A stretch of DNA of 64,000 bases from Vibrio pomeroyi (GTDB taxonomy: Bacteria; Pseudomonadota; Gammaproteobacteria; Enterobacterales; Vibrionaceae), in the NCBI GenBank assembly GCA_041879425.1, contig CP090855.1, positions 1,302,001 through 1,366,000 on the forward strand, read 5' to 3'. Below, piece after piece: positions 8,968-16,606 of the stretch. Under the pieces are notes generated by a model. The model made no database searches, was not told where the DNA came from, and saw only the letters and a program-made list of their open reading frames with translations. Position 1 is the stretch's first letter. Each line of letters opens with the position of its first letter. A program made the translations under genes and the position numbers.

Positions 8968-8982
8968 GTTGATACTATCAAC
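8968..8982. promoter_or_regulatory. Palindromic operator-like site 2 before MarR-GNAT gene
   Basis: GTTGATACTATCAAC differs from site 1 only at the central base. The two centres are 47 bases apart. It begins 69 bases before the MarR-GNAT start and ends 12 bases from the stop of the DUF2798 gene. Confidence 0.68.
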
Positions 8983-8993
8983 GAAATTTGTGG

Positions 8994-9236
8994 CTACTTG
9001 CTCACTGGTTCTAACAACATCTTAGTCACGAACAGTCGAACCGTTGGGGCAACCACAGCCAATAACAATAATGCGGATGGAAGCATTTGAGCGACAGCGG
9101 TTAGCCAAGCATCAAAAAATACGCCGCCTTGCGGGAGGTTTTTAGCGACCATGATGGCAGGCATGCTGAGTAGCATGGTTGGCAGTACCATAGAAACCAT
9201 TAGTGGGTATTGGAATTTACGTGGAAATTTTTTCAT
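8994..9236 (-). CDS. DUF2798 small membrane protein
   Basis: An 80-residue protein beginning MKKFPRKFQYPLMVSMVLPTM with two hydrophobic helices (about residues 10-30 and 45-68); this is the pattern of DUF2798, short inner-membrane proteins of unknown function. GGAGC lies six bases before the ATG at 9236, so longer in-frame starts are unlikely. It is divergent from the LysR gene, and its promoter region holds one of two matching sites that I assign to that regulator. Confidence 0.75.
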   Translation of the reverse strand: MKKFPRKFQYPLMVSMVLPTMLLSMPAIMVAKNLPQGGVFFDAWLTAVAQMLPSALLLLAVVAPTVRLFVTKMLLEPVSK

Positions 9237-9289
9237 GATGTGCTCCGATTGACTCATTGATGGCACTATTCTAATCTCGGTAGTAACAA

Positions 9290-9333
9290 TCAAAAATAGA
9301 CAGATTTGAATCTAAATCGTGCATATATGAAAG
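9290..9333. promoter_or_regulatory. Shared regulatory site A (DUF2798/lysR intergenic)
   Basis: TCAAAAATAGACA (9290-9302), 17 unlike bases, TGCATAT (9320-9326), one base, TGAAAG (9328-9333). The same blocks with the same spacing recur at 10881-10924 before the DoxX-like gene. The site overlaps the lysR start codon, so it could serve both autoregulation and control of the DUF2798 gene. Confidence 0.6.
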
Positions 9334-10250
9334 CTAAAGATATCTCCAATCTATACCTGTTTTGTCAGTCTGTTGAGTGTGGTGGTTTTGCCGCTGCGAG
9401 TTTGCAAATTCATGTGTCTGCGCCAACGTTATCAAGAGCCGTGGCTCATCTAGAAGATAAACTCGGTGAGAAGTTGGTGCACCGCAACGCTAAGCAATTC
9501 CAGTTGACGACGGCGGGTGATGAGTATTATCAACGCTTTGCTTCGCTTTTTTCTCAGCTTGACCATGAGTGGACCCAGCTATCCAATAGCCAACCTGTGT
9601 TGACCGGTGAAATTCGAGTGTCGTGCCCAGAACCATTTGCAGATTACTTTCTACAAAAGCTTGCGATTGAGTTTATGGAGATGCACCCAGAGGTGAATAT
9701 CTCGATTCATTTCAGCGCAGGCACAGAACGCTTTTTTGATGAGCAGATCGATTTGGCCTTGGTGACCAGTCCTCCGCATGCCACACACCTTATCCAACGC
9801 CAGTTGTTTGAATCGCCATTGGTGTTAGCCGCTTCTCCGAGTTATATCGAGAAAAATGGTACGCCAAACAGTGCTGAAGCGTTGGTTTCACATCGCTTGT
9901 TGTCTGGAAATAACATCCCTTACTGGGATTTGAAGCGGCAAGGTAAAACCATTCGTGTGCCTTACCAACCTAAGTACTCGGTCAGTAGTTTAAGGCTCAA
10001 CATTGAGGCGACCCTATTGGGGGCTGGGATATGCTTGATGCCGAAGTCGTCATTTGAGCGCTTTGCATCGCAAGATAAATTGGTGGAGGTGTTACCAGAC
10101 GTGGAATGCCCGACAGGCAAAGCGTTTATGCTGTGGGCAGATAGAAAGCTGATAGCAAGCCGAGTGGTGGCGTTTAGGGATATGATCTTTGAGAGGTTTG
10201 AGAATTCTGCTGAGTTTTTGGTTTCGATTAATGAAGACAGAAACGAATAA
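9327..10250 (+). CDS. LysR-type transcriptional regulator
   Basis: A 307-residue LysR regulator: an N-terminal winged helix-turn-helix (FAAASLQIHVSAPTLSRAVAHLEDKLGEKLVHR) and a periplasmic-binding-protein-like effector domain from about residue 90. The ATG at 9327 is preferred; a TTG at 9306 adds seven residues without support. The gene is divergent from DUF2798 and convergent with a DoxX-like gene, and both those genes share a conserved upstream element, so they are the likely targets. The effector is unknown. Confidence 0.88.
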   Translation: MKAKDISNLYLFCQSVECGGFAAASLQIHVSAPTLSRAVAHLEDKLGEKLVHRNAKQFQLTTAGDEYYQRFASLFSQLDHEWTQLSNSQPVLTGEIRVSCPEPFADYFLQKLAIEFMEMHPEVNISIHFSAGTERFFDEQIDLALVTSPPHATHLIQRQLFESPLVLAASPSYIEKNGTPNSAEALVSHRLLSGNNIPYWDLKRQGKTIRVPYQPKYSVSSLRLNIEATLLGAGICLMPKSSFERFASQDKLVEVLPDVECPTGKAFMLWADRKLIASRVVAFRDMIFERFENSAEFLVSINEDRNE

Positions 10251-10270
10251 CGCCAGACTAAGCTGGCGTT
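10249..10270. terminator. Hairpin between convergent lysR and DoxX-like genes
   Basis: AACGCCAG (10249-10256), loop ACTAAG, CTGGCGTT (10263-10270): a perfect eight-base stem that starts in the lysR stop codon. Neither strand has a proper T-run after it, so termination strength is doubtful. Confidence 0.42.
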
Positions 10271-10295
10271 AAGGTTCGAACTATTTAGATAACGT

Positions 10296-10811
10296 TTATT
10301 TGTTCTTGTGGTACAGATAAGCATTGAGCCAAGCTAAACCAAGGATGATCAGCGTCATCACGGGCGGTTTAGATTGCAGCGGTAGCACTTCTGCAGGCAC
10401 GCTTGGCAAAAGGTGGACGTATACTGCAATCACCATGATAGCCGTAGTCAGCAGTGTTGAAGCGAGCATCGCCTTGTTATGTAATTCGGTGTTCAGCTCG
10501 CGTCCGCCAATTATAACCACTAACAGCAGCACACCTGCCGTCATTTCACCTAACTGACCTGCCCAACGAGAAAGTGTTGGGAAGGGCAGTTCACTCAGCG
10601 CAATCTGCTTCGCAAACATGGTCGTGAACGGGTCAAAGAACTTTACGGTGCCTGCCATCAACAGGAATGCGCCCAGCAAGCCAGTCAGAATTTTTTGTGC
10701 TTTCAGAGACAGCGCGTCACTTGAGTTATATGAGCGAAATAGGAAAAAGCCGGTGATTAAAAACATCGACCCGATTAACGTAAGCTCAAGAATCAGTTGT
10801 TGTGTACTCAT
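10296..10811 (-). CDS. DoxX-like membrane protein
   Basis: A 171-residue protein with about four membrane helices (near residues 8-25, 44-62, 85-105, 115-135 and a fifth near the end) and GAFLLMAGTVKFFDPF after the second, resembling the DoxX/DoxX-like group of small inner-membrane proteins, for which no common activity is established. The ATG at 10811 has AAGG eight bases before it; an ATG at 10817 lies too close to that sequence. It shares an upstream element with the DUF2798 gene. Confidence 0.65.
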   Translation of the reverse strand: MSTQQLILELTLIGSMFLITGFFLFRSYNSSDALSLKAQKILTGLLGAFLLMAGTVKFFDPFTTMFAKQIALSELPFPTLSRWAGQLGEMTAGVLLLVVIIGGRELNTELHNKAMLASTLLTTAIMVIAVYVHLLPSVPAEVLPLQSKPPVMTLIILGLAWLNAYLYHKNK

Positions 10812-10880
10812 AGTCATAACCTTATCAGTGATAAGTGGTGTAGTCGTTTGATGTGCTTATCTTATGCAGGTTCTTAGCAT

Positions 10881-10924
10881 TCAAAAATAGACAATGTTGA
10901 ACGTAATTGATGCATATTTGAAAG
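10881..10924. promoter_or_regulatory. Shared regulatory site B before DoxX-like gene
   Basis: TCAAAAATAGACA (10881-10893), 17 bases, TGCATAT (10911-10917), one base, TGAAAG (10919-10924): the same blocks and spacing as site A at 9290-9333. It starts 70 bases before the DoxX-like start codon; site A starts 54 bases before the DUF2798 start codon, in the same orientation. Confidence 0.6.
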
Positions 10925-10958
10925 ATTGAAAAATTAAGCTGTGAAGGTGCCAAACAAA

Positions 10959-10990
10959 AAGGCCCTGCTGTAAAAATACAGCAGGGCCTT
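10959..10990 (-). terminator. Terminator after the aminotransferase gene
   Basis: AAGGCCCTGCTGT (10959-10971), loop AAAAAT, ACAGCAGGGCCTT (10978-10990): a perfect 13-base stem. On the minus strand a T-run follows (A-run 10956-10960). It lies 30 bases past the stop of the aminotransferase gene. Confidence 0.8.
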
Positions 10991-11019
10991 GGTGTTAATC
11001 TGTCTGACTTAATCAGCGA

Positions 11020-12168
11020 CTACGCTTGGTTAAGTACTTCCGCCAAGCGTTTCACCGCTTCGGTCAGCTCTTCTGGGTTGGCGTTAGTGAAGTTTAAACG
11101 CAGTGCGGCTTTTGCTTCATCAGCCTTTGGATAGAATACTGGGCTTGGTACAACCGCCACACCATTAGAGAGTAGAGTTTTAGCCAGTTCAAAGGTGTCA
11201 CACTCTGGGATTTCTACCCAAATGAACATCCCGCCGTCTACTGCTTTTAGTACACAGTCTGCAGGTAGTTGTTTCTCTAGTTCTGAAAACAGCACTTCAT
11301 AACGAGACTTGTACAGCGTGCGAATGTTTTCCATATGCAGGTTGAAATCTTCATGCTTGAGAAGACCAACAAGCAGTGCTTGCATAGGAACGCTTGAGTG
11401 TAAATCCGCGCCTTGCTTCACTTTAATCAGTGGCTCAAGGTAGCTGCGTTTACCTGTCACCGCGCCAATACGTAAGCCTGGCGATGCAATTTTAGAGAAT
11501 GAACGAAGAACGATAGAGTTGTCTGGGCAGAAAGATGAAACCAACGGTAACTCTGTGCCTGTAAAGCGTAGCTCGCGGTAAGGTGCATCTTCAATGAATG
11601 CCACGTTGTATTTGATACACAGCTCAGCCACTTTCTGGCGAGTTTCTGTTGCCCAGCACACACCTGTTGGGTTATGGAAATCTGGTACGGCGTAGAACAT
11701 TTTCGGTGATTGCTCTGCAAAGCACGTCTCTAGTTCATCTAGGTTTGGGCCAAATTCTGTTTGAGACACAGTCACAATGTTTGCTTGAACTAAGCCAAAC
11801 ACTTGCATCGCACCCAAGTAGCTTGGCGCTTCCATCACAACCACATCATTCGGATCAACATACGCTCGTGCAATCAAATCCAAACCTTGCTGAGAACCGG
11901 TACAGATCATTGCTGTGTGAGTCTCTGGCAGTTGGTAGCTTTGCGTAAGGTGATCAAGCAACGGGCCGTAACCGGCAGTCGAACCGTATTGGAAAACTTC
12001 AGGCATGTTCGCTAGGTTTTCTAGCGTTGGCTTCATCAAATCGATAGGAAATGTTTTCTCATCCGGTAAACCACCGGCTAATGAAATGACATTTGGATCG
12101 CTTGCGGCTGCGAGGATCTCTCGAATGTATGAAGATTGAATCTGTTGTAATGACTGTGCGATTTCCAT
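11020..12168 (-). CDS. PLP-dependent aminotransferase (class I/II, LysN-like group)
   Basis: The 382-residue fold-type I aminotransferase contains SLAGGLPDEKTFP near the N-terminus, PDFHNPTG (substrate/cofactor site), and the pyridoxal-phosphate lysine in SFSKIASPGLRIG. This is the group that includes 2-aminoadipate and aromatic or branched-chain aminotransferases related to the MocR C-domain; the amino acid used cannot be told. The ATG at 12168 (MEIAQSLQQ) matches the usual family start; an in-frame extension to 12267 crosses the promoter region. It is divergent from an AraC-type gene, its likely regulator. Confidence 0.85.
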   Translation of the reverse strand: MEIAQSLQQIQSSYIREILAAASDPNVISLAGGLPDEKTFPIDLMKPTLENLANMPEVFQYGSTAGYGPLLDHLTQSYQLPETHTAMICTGSQQGLDLIARAYVDPNDVVVMEAPSYLGAMQVFGLVQANIVTVSQTEFGPNLDELETCFAEQSPKMFYAVPDFHNPTGVCWATETRQKVAELCIKYNVAFIEDAPYRELRFTGTELPLVSSFCPDNSIVLRSFSKIASPGLRIGAVTGKRSYLEPLIKVKQGADLHSSVPMQALLVGLLKHEDFNLHMENIRTLYKSRYEVLFSELEKQLPADCVLKAVDGGMFIWVEIPECDTFELAKTLLSNGVAVVPSPVFYPKADEAKAALRLNFTNANPEELTEAVKRLAEVLNQA

Positions 12169-12238
12169 GTGTTGTGTCTCGTCGTTTTTCGTTTTTATTC
12201 TATCGCTTGATATTACACGGCAATTGTAAAAACAAGCG

Positions 12239-12274
12239 TGTCCGTTTATGCTCATAAACATGTCCATTTATGCT
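12239..12274. promoter_or_regulatory. Direct repeat, likely AraC-type operator
   Basis: TGTCCGTTTATGCT (12239-12252) and TGTCCATTTATGCT (12261-12274) differ at one base and start 22 bases apart, about two helical turns on the same face. They lie between the divergent aminotransferase and AraC-type genes, 10 bases before the latter's start. AraC-family activators commonly bind direct repeats with about this spacing. Confidence 0.65.
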
Positions 12275-12283
12275 ATTTGAAAA

Positions 12284-13153
12284 ATGTCACGACAACACAT
12301 ATCCCGAATCAATGATGTTCTGTTCCATATTCACCAAGACATCAGCCAGCCTTTGTCGGCAAAAGCGCTCTCCGAGATTGCGGCTTATTCAGAACAACAC
12401 TTCCACCGCACCTTTAAAAGCGTGGTTGGGGAGTCGCTACATCAGTACATTCGACGCACTCGAATGGAGTATGCAGCCAATCAATTGATGTTCGATACCA
12501 CGTCGTCAGTGGTAGAGATTGCCAGTAAATGTGGCTTTAGTTCGGTGTCATCTTTCAGCCGAGCATTCAAAGCGACCTTTAACATGTCACCGGGAGAATG
12601 GCGTAAACACGACTTACAGATAGCAGAAAAACCCTATTTGAAAGATCCCGAAGTCGCGGCGGGCTATTTGAACGTGGCGCAGCGAGTGTTACCCGAACCG
12701 AAGATCGTTGAAACACCGGAGCGCATGGCGGCTTATGTTCGACACACTGGCTATAACCGTTCCATTCGCAACGCATGGTTGATATTGAAAGCGTGGGCGA
12801 ACTCCGAACAGCGTGACTTTTCAAGTCAGTTTGGTTTGCATCACTCAAACCCTGCTTGGGTTGAAATGGACCAGTGCCGCTATGTGGCGTGTATCGCGAT
12901 TGATGAGCCGATTAAGTATCGCAGTGTCGTGAACCAGATGGTGATTCCGGGTGGTTTACATGCGGTATTTCGACTGAATGGCCGCTATGGTGAACTGCTA
13001 CCACAGATCAGTATGGTGTTAGAAAAGTGGCTACCTACGTCTGGCTTTAAACAGCGCTCTACTCCTGCGTATGTGCATTATCATCAGAATCATTTTCTCA
13101 ACAGTGATGAAGTGTTTGAACTCGATTTTTATCTTCCGGTGAGTTTCTACTAA
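12284..13153 (+). CDS. AraC-type regulator with GyrI-like effector domain
   Basis: A 289-residue protein with the AraC double helix-turn-helix at the N-terminus (about residues 8-108; EIASKCGFSSVSSFSRAFKATFNMSPGEWR is the second motif) and a C-terminal GyrI-like/effector-binding domain (about 125-288). The reversed order, DNA-binding first, is shared with Rob/MarA-like regulators that carry GyrI domains and bind small hydrophobic molecules. It probably controls the divergent aminotransferase, and possibly the MATE exporter 254 bases downstream; the gap 13154-13407 shows no gene or clear signal. Confidence 0.87.
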   Translation: MSRQHISRINDVLFHIHQDISQPLSAKALSEIAAYSEQHFHRTFKSVVGESLHQYIRRTRMEYAANQLMFDTTSSVVEIASKCGFSSVSSFSRAFKATFNMSPGEWRKHDLQIAEKPYLKDPEVAAGYLNVAQRVLPEPKIVETPERMAAYVRHTGYNRSIRNAWLILKAWANSEQRDFSSQFGLHHSNPAWVEMDQCRYVACIAIDEPIKYRSVVNQMVIPGGLHAVFRLNGRYGELLPQISMVLEKWLPTSGFKQRSTPAYVHYHQNHFLNSDEVFELDFYLPVSFY

Positions 13154-13407
13154 CCGACCTAAAGCTACCTATTTGGCTCGCTAGCGCAAATTCACTTAAT
13201 CGATGGTTGTGGTGTTTTCTTGAATTAAGCTTTGCTCTTTTGTTGAGACGAATTAGCAGTGCCAATGGCAACAGGCATTTCTATGTAGGTGAATTAAGAG
13301 AAAAGTGCTTTGTTGATAATTTACCCCAGTAGATGATGACAACGTACGGATTAAACGATAGCATCCCCTTCTAATTGCAAATAGTTCTTAATATCACTCG
13401 TTAGAAT

Positions 13408-14721
13408 ATGACCATTATCCACAAAGATTATCTAAAAATCGCTTTCCCTTTCATCATCTCAACGGTGACTCAGCCTCTGCTTGGCGCCGTGGATACCGCC
13501 GTGATCGGACAACTTGGCATTGCTGAACTGATTGGTGGCGTGGCTATCGGCACCATCATTATGAACACCATGTATTGGTTGTTTGGCTTTTTCCGTGTAA
13601 GTACGACAGGGCAAAGTGCGATGGCCTTGGGTAAGGGCAATCGCTCTGAGTTAGCAGGCAGCTTGATGCGTCCATTTGTACTATCTGGTTTGGTGGGCTT
13701 GATCTTCATTTTGATACAACCGCTGATCTGGCAAGGTGCGATGTGGGTGATAGAACCTGAAGCTAACGTGGCTGAGCACGCGCACATCTACTTCAGTATT
13801 TTGATTTATGGCGCGCCTTTTGTGCTGCTCAACTACACCATTATCGGTTGGTTGATGGGGCAAGCGAAAGCTAAAGAAGTCTTATACACACAAGTGTTTG
13901 GTAACGTGTTGAATATTGTTTTGGATGCGGTGTTCGTACTCTATTTCGATTTGGGTGTGGCTGGTGTCGCTTACGCAAGCTTGATTGCACAAATCACTAC
14001 TTTTGCAATTGGTATGACGCTGGTGATGAAGACCAGCAACATCTCGGTCTCTGAGTTCCTGCGAGGCTCGAAGATGACCAAGAAAGACCTTTCGACAATC
14101 ATCTCGTCAAATACTGACCTACTGTTACGCACGATTTGCATCTTAGTATTCTTTAACATGATGGCGCGCACAGGCTCAAAGTTGGGTACCGATGTTCTGG
14201 CTGCTAACGCAATCTTGATGCAAGTAACCTTTATTGTGAGTTACATGTTTGATGGTATTGCCAATGCATCGAGTGTTTTCGCGGGCAAAGCAGTAGGGCA
14301 GAAGAATCCTTCAATGTTGGACTGTGTGTTAAGACTCAATTTCCAATGGACAGCCGGTTTTATTGCTGCGCTGACGCTGTTGACCTTGGTATTTAAAGAC
14401 AACATTGTTTTCTTGTTTACCGATATCCCAACGCTTGTTGTTTTATACCAAGATATTGCACCGTGGTTGATTGTGTTCCCGCTGGTGGCTGGCTTTGGTT
14501 TAACGGTTTACGGCATCTTTACTGGAACAGGAACTACACGTCCGGTTCGAGACTCTAGCATCGCTACCTTGGCGGCATTCTTGGCTGTACAGGCGTTTTC
14601 GGTCGATTTGTGGGGCAATCATGGCTTGTGGTTGGCGTTTACCTTGTTCTATCTTGGGCGTATTGCATTCTTGTATCCGTTCATCACTCAAGTTAAGCGG
14701 AAATGCCTTCCAATCACATAA
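13408..14721 (+). CDS. MATE family multidrug/metabolite exporter
   Basis: A 437-residue inner-membrane protein with about 12 helices in two similar halves. The start FPFIISTVTQPLLGAVDTAVIGQLG carries the conserved first-helix pattern of the MATE/DinF branch, which exports cationic compounds using a Na+ or H+ gradient. The substrate is unknown. It is a single gene followed by a strong terminator. Confidence 0.88.
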   Translation: MTIIHKDYLKIAFPFIISTVTQPLLGAVDTAVIGQLGIAELIGGVAIGTIIMNTMYWLFGFFRVSTTGQSAMALGKGNRSELAGSLMRPFVLSGLVGLIFILIQPLIWQGAMWVIEPEANVAEHAHIYFSILIYGAPFVLLNYTIIGWLMGQAKAKEVLYTQVFGNVLNIVLDAVFVLYFDLGVAGVAYASLIAQITTFAIGMTLVMKTSNISVSEFLRGSKMTKKDLSTIISSNTDLLLRTICILVFFNMMARTGSKLGTDVLAANAILMQVTFIVSYMFDGIANASSVFAGKAVGQKNPSMLDCVLRLNFQWTAGFIAALTLLTLVFKDNIVFLFTDIPTLVVLYQDIAPWLIVFPLVAGFGLTVYGIFTGTGTTRPVRDSSIATLAAFLAVQAFSVDLWGNHGLWLAFTLFYLGRIAFLYPFITQVKRKCLPIT

Positions 14722-14766
14722 GTAATAACAGCGACCATAAAGCTGAGGTCATATAGAATCATTACG

Positions 14767-14804
14767 AAAGCGCCTGACTGTTTCTTGTAGTTAGGCGCTT
14801 TTTT
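14767..14804 (+). terminator. Terminator after the MATE gene
   Basis: AAAGCGCCTGACT (14767-14779) pairs with AGTTAGGCGCTTT (14789-14801) with one G-U pair, followed by T-run 14799-14804. It is 45 bases beyond the MATE stop. Confidence 0.87.
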
Positions 14805-14901
14805 GTATCTAACGGATTGTGACCATAGATGGTTTCATAGGCAAATTTTTTGCGATCCGGTTCAATGTCCGCTTTTCATCATACAGGCTTAATGATAGAG
14901 T

Positions 14902-14916
14902 TGTTATGTTATAACA
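14902..14916. promoter_or_regulatory. Zur-type palindrome before the Opp/Nik-type ABC operon
   Basis: TGTTAT-GTT-ATAACA is a perfect 6-3-6 palindrome. The core TGTTAT-N3-ATAACA is the pattern reported for the zinc repressor Zur in several proteobacteria, including the E. coli-type site. It ends seven bases before the start codon of the first gene, where a bound repressor would block transcription. Assignment to Zur is by pattern only; another Fur-family or metal regulator is possible. Confidence 0.65.
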
Positions 14917-14923
14917 TCTACTT

Positions 14924-15694
14924 ATGAGTACCTGTGTGAACGCCCCACTTTTGTCTGTTGACCGATTAACGATCAAAACCTCTTCGAGAACACTTTTCCA
15001 AGATATCCACTTCGATGTGTATCGAGGCGAGCTGCTGGCGATCATGGGCCCATCAGGCATTGGTAAGTCGATGCTTTCACGTGCGATTGCGGGTTTTCTG
15101 CCTGAAACGGTCGAGGTTAAAGGTCATATTTCTCTGTCTGGTGAAGCGGTATGTGGTTTGCCTATGCTGCAAAGAACCGCAGCACAAAGGCCAGCGGTTA
15201 TCTTCCAAGACGCCCTTCAAGCATTGAACCCCCTTGTTTCTATTGAAGGCCAACTCAGTTTGGCATTGACGGGGACTCGCACTAAGCTTAAATCACAAGA
15301 CAAAACCAAGCTCACTGAACTATTGGTGCAGTTAGGATTCCCAAATCCAGAAACCATCTTGCCGTTGTATCCGAGCCAAATCTCTGGAGGACAACGTCAA
15401 CGAGTGTGTATTGCGATTGGCTTGTTGAGTAACGCCGATATCATCATTGCAGATGAACCGACTAGCGCGTTAGATCCGGTAACAGAGCAAGAGATACTCA
15501 AGCTGATTCGCGACAATGTAAAGCAACGCCAAATTGGTGGTTTACTTATTACCCATGACCTGCACAGCGCGCTCGCGTGTGACAAGTTGTTGGTGATCGA
15601 TGATGGCGGAGTGGTGGCTTATGGTGCACCGAAACACGCGCTTGAATCGAGTTCTCACTTTTTCTGCTGTTCATTGAGAGACCTAATCGAATGA
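14924..15694 (+). CDS. Opp/Nik-type ABC importer, ATPase subunit 1
   Basis: A 256-residue ABC ATPase of the peptide/nickel importer class: Walker A GPSGIGKS near residues 43-50, Q-loop FQDALQALNPL, signature SGGQRQRV, Walker B IIIADEPTSALD, and the switch histidine in LITHDLHSAL. It resembles NikD/DppD. No Shine-Dalgarno sequence precedes the ATG; the Zur-type palindrome sits there instead, so the message may be leaderless. The stop overlaps the next gene by four bases (ATGA). Confidence 0.85.
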   Translation: MSTCVNAPLLSVDRLTIKTSSRTLFQDIHFDVYRGELLAIMGPSGIGKSMLSRAIAGFLPETVEVKGHISLSGEAVCGLPMLQRTAAQRPAVIFQDALQALNPLVSIEGQLSLALTGTRTKLKSQDKTKLTELLVQLGFPNPETILPLYPSQISGGQRQRVCIAIGLLSNADIIIADEPTSALDPVTEQEILKLIRDNVKQRQIGGLLITHDLHSALACDKLLVIDDGGVVAYGAPKHALESSSHFFCCSLRDLIE

Positions 15695-16542
15695 GCTCGA
15701 CCTTATCACTAAATTCAGAAGTCTCACCGTCAATGCCTGTGATTGATTCAGAAACACAAACACCGATTGAGATTAAGTTCGAGAATGTCGGGGTTCATTA
15801 TTACTCAGTGCCGAGTTGGTTGGGTGGTAAGGCGTTCAAAGCGCTACAGAACATCGACCTTAATGTTGAAGACAAAAGCCTGGCTATTGTTGGACGTTCT
15901 GGTGCCGGCAAATCTACGCTGATTGAACTGCTGTTTGGTTTGAAAGCGCCGACTCTCGGTAGTATCTGCTTGTTTGGTCATTCGCTGCCTATTCGTAATA
16001 GCAAAGCGCAAGCAGCTGTGTGTCGCTTGATCCAATTGGTGCCACAAGAGCCACATACTAGCCTCAACCCTTACTACACCGTTCGACAGATCTTAGCCGA
16101 ACCGCTAAGCAATCTGGATGTTTCTGGTAATCATGAAAGCATCATTGAAGAGACGCTGTTGGACGTCGGCTTACCTGCCACCTTGCTATCACTGAAGCCC
16201 AATCAGCTTTCTACAGGCCAAGCTCAACGTGTAGCTATCGCTCGGGCGCTTGTCGTTAGACCCGCAGTATTAGTTGCCGATGAGCCAACCAGTAGCCTAG
16301 ATCCGGTGAATCGCCAGAGACTACTCGACTTATTGAATTCATTAAAAAAGAAGCGCGATATGCGCCTTATTTTGGTGACACACGACCTAGGCGCAGCACA
16401 AGCGCTTTGCGAAGAAATTCTGGTTCTTGACCATGGCGAGATGGTGGAGCATGGACCGACACTTCAAGTGATGGGCACACCTGCTCATCCAGCGACTAGG
16501 ATGCTGATCGAATCTCAGCCTCTTTCGAAATCTACTTGTTAA
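15691..16542 (+). CDS. Opp/Nik-type ABC importer, ATPase subunit 2
   Basis: A 283-residue ABC ATPase: Walker A GRSGAGKST, Q-loop LVPQEPHTSLNPYY, signature LSTGQAQRV (the second Gly of the usual SGGQ is replaced, giving STGQ), Walker B VLVADEPTSSLD, switch LVTHDLGAAQ. It resembles NikE/DppF. About 30 residues precede the ABC domain. It would pair with subunit 1 under the fused permease. Confidence 0.84.
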   Translation: MSSTLSLNSEVSPSMPVIDSETQTPIEIKFENVGVHYYSVPSWLGGKAFKALQNIDLNVEDKSLAIVGRSGAGKSTLIELLFGLKAPTLGSICLFGHSLPIRNSKAQAAVCRLIQLVPQEPHTSLNPYYTVRQILAEPLSNLDVSGNHESIIEETLLDVGLPATLLSLKPNQLSTGQAQRVAIARALVVRPAVLVADEPTSSLDPVNRQRLLDLLNSLKKKRDMRLILVTHDLGAAQALCEEILVLDHGEMVEHGPTLQVMGTPAHPATRMLIESQPLSKSTC

Positions 16543-16606
16543 ACACAACCTTATTAATTACGAAATACCGTTTATTAACAAACACAGTTTACAGAGAACA
16601 ATAACT

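Noticed and set aside
14809..15060. Minus-strand open frame of 83 codons over the importer promoter
   Set aside because: It overlaps the first ATPase gene and has no recognisable features; it is a shadow.
15945..15960. TGAAAGCG-like half-sites in coding regions (also near 12786, 17018, 41360)
   Set aside because: Only one half matches the LacI-type pattern; these are expected by chance.
16141..16260. STGQ in place of SGGQ in the second importer ATPase, as a sign of inactivity
   Set aside because: Walker A, Walker B, Q-loop and switch His are intact, and Ser-Thr-Gly-Gln variants are tolerated in this family, so I do not call it a broken gene.
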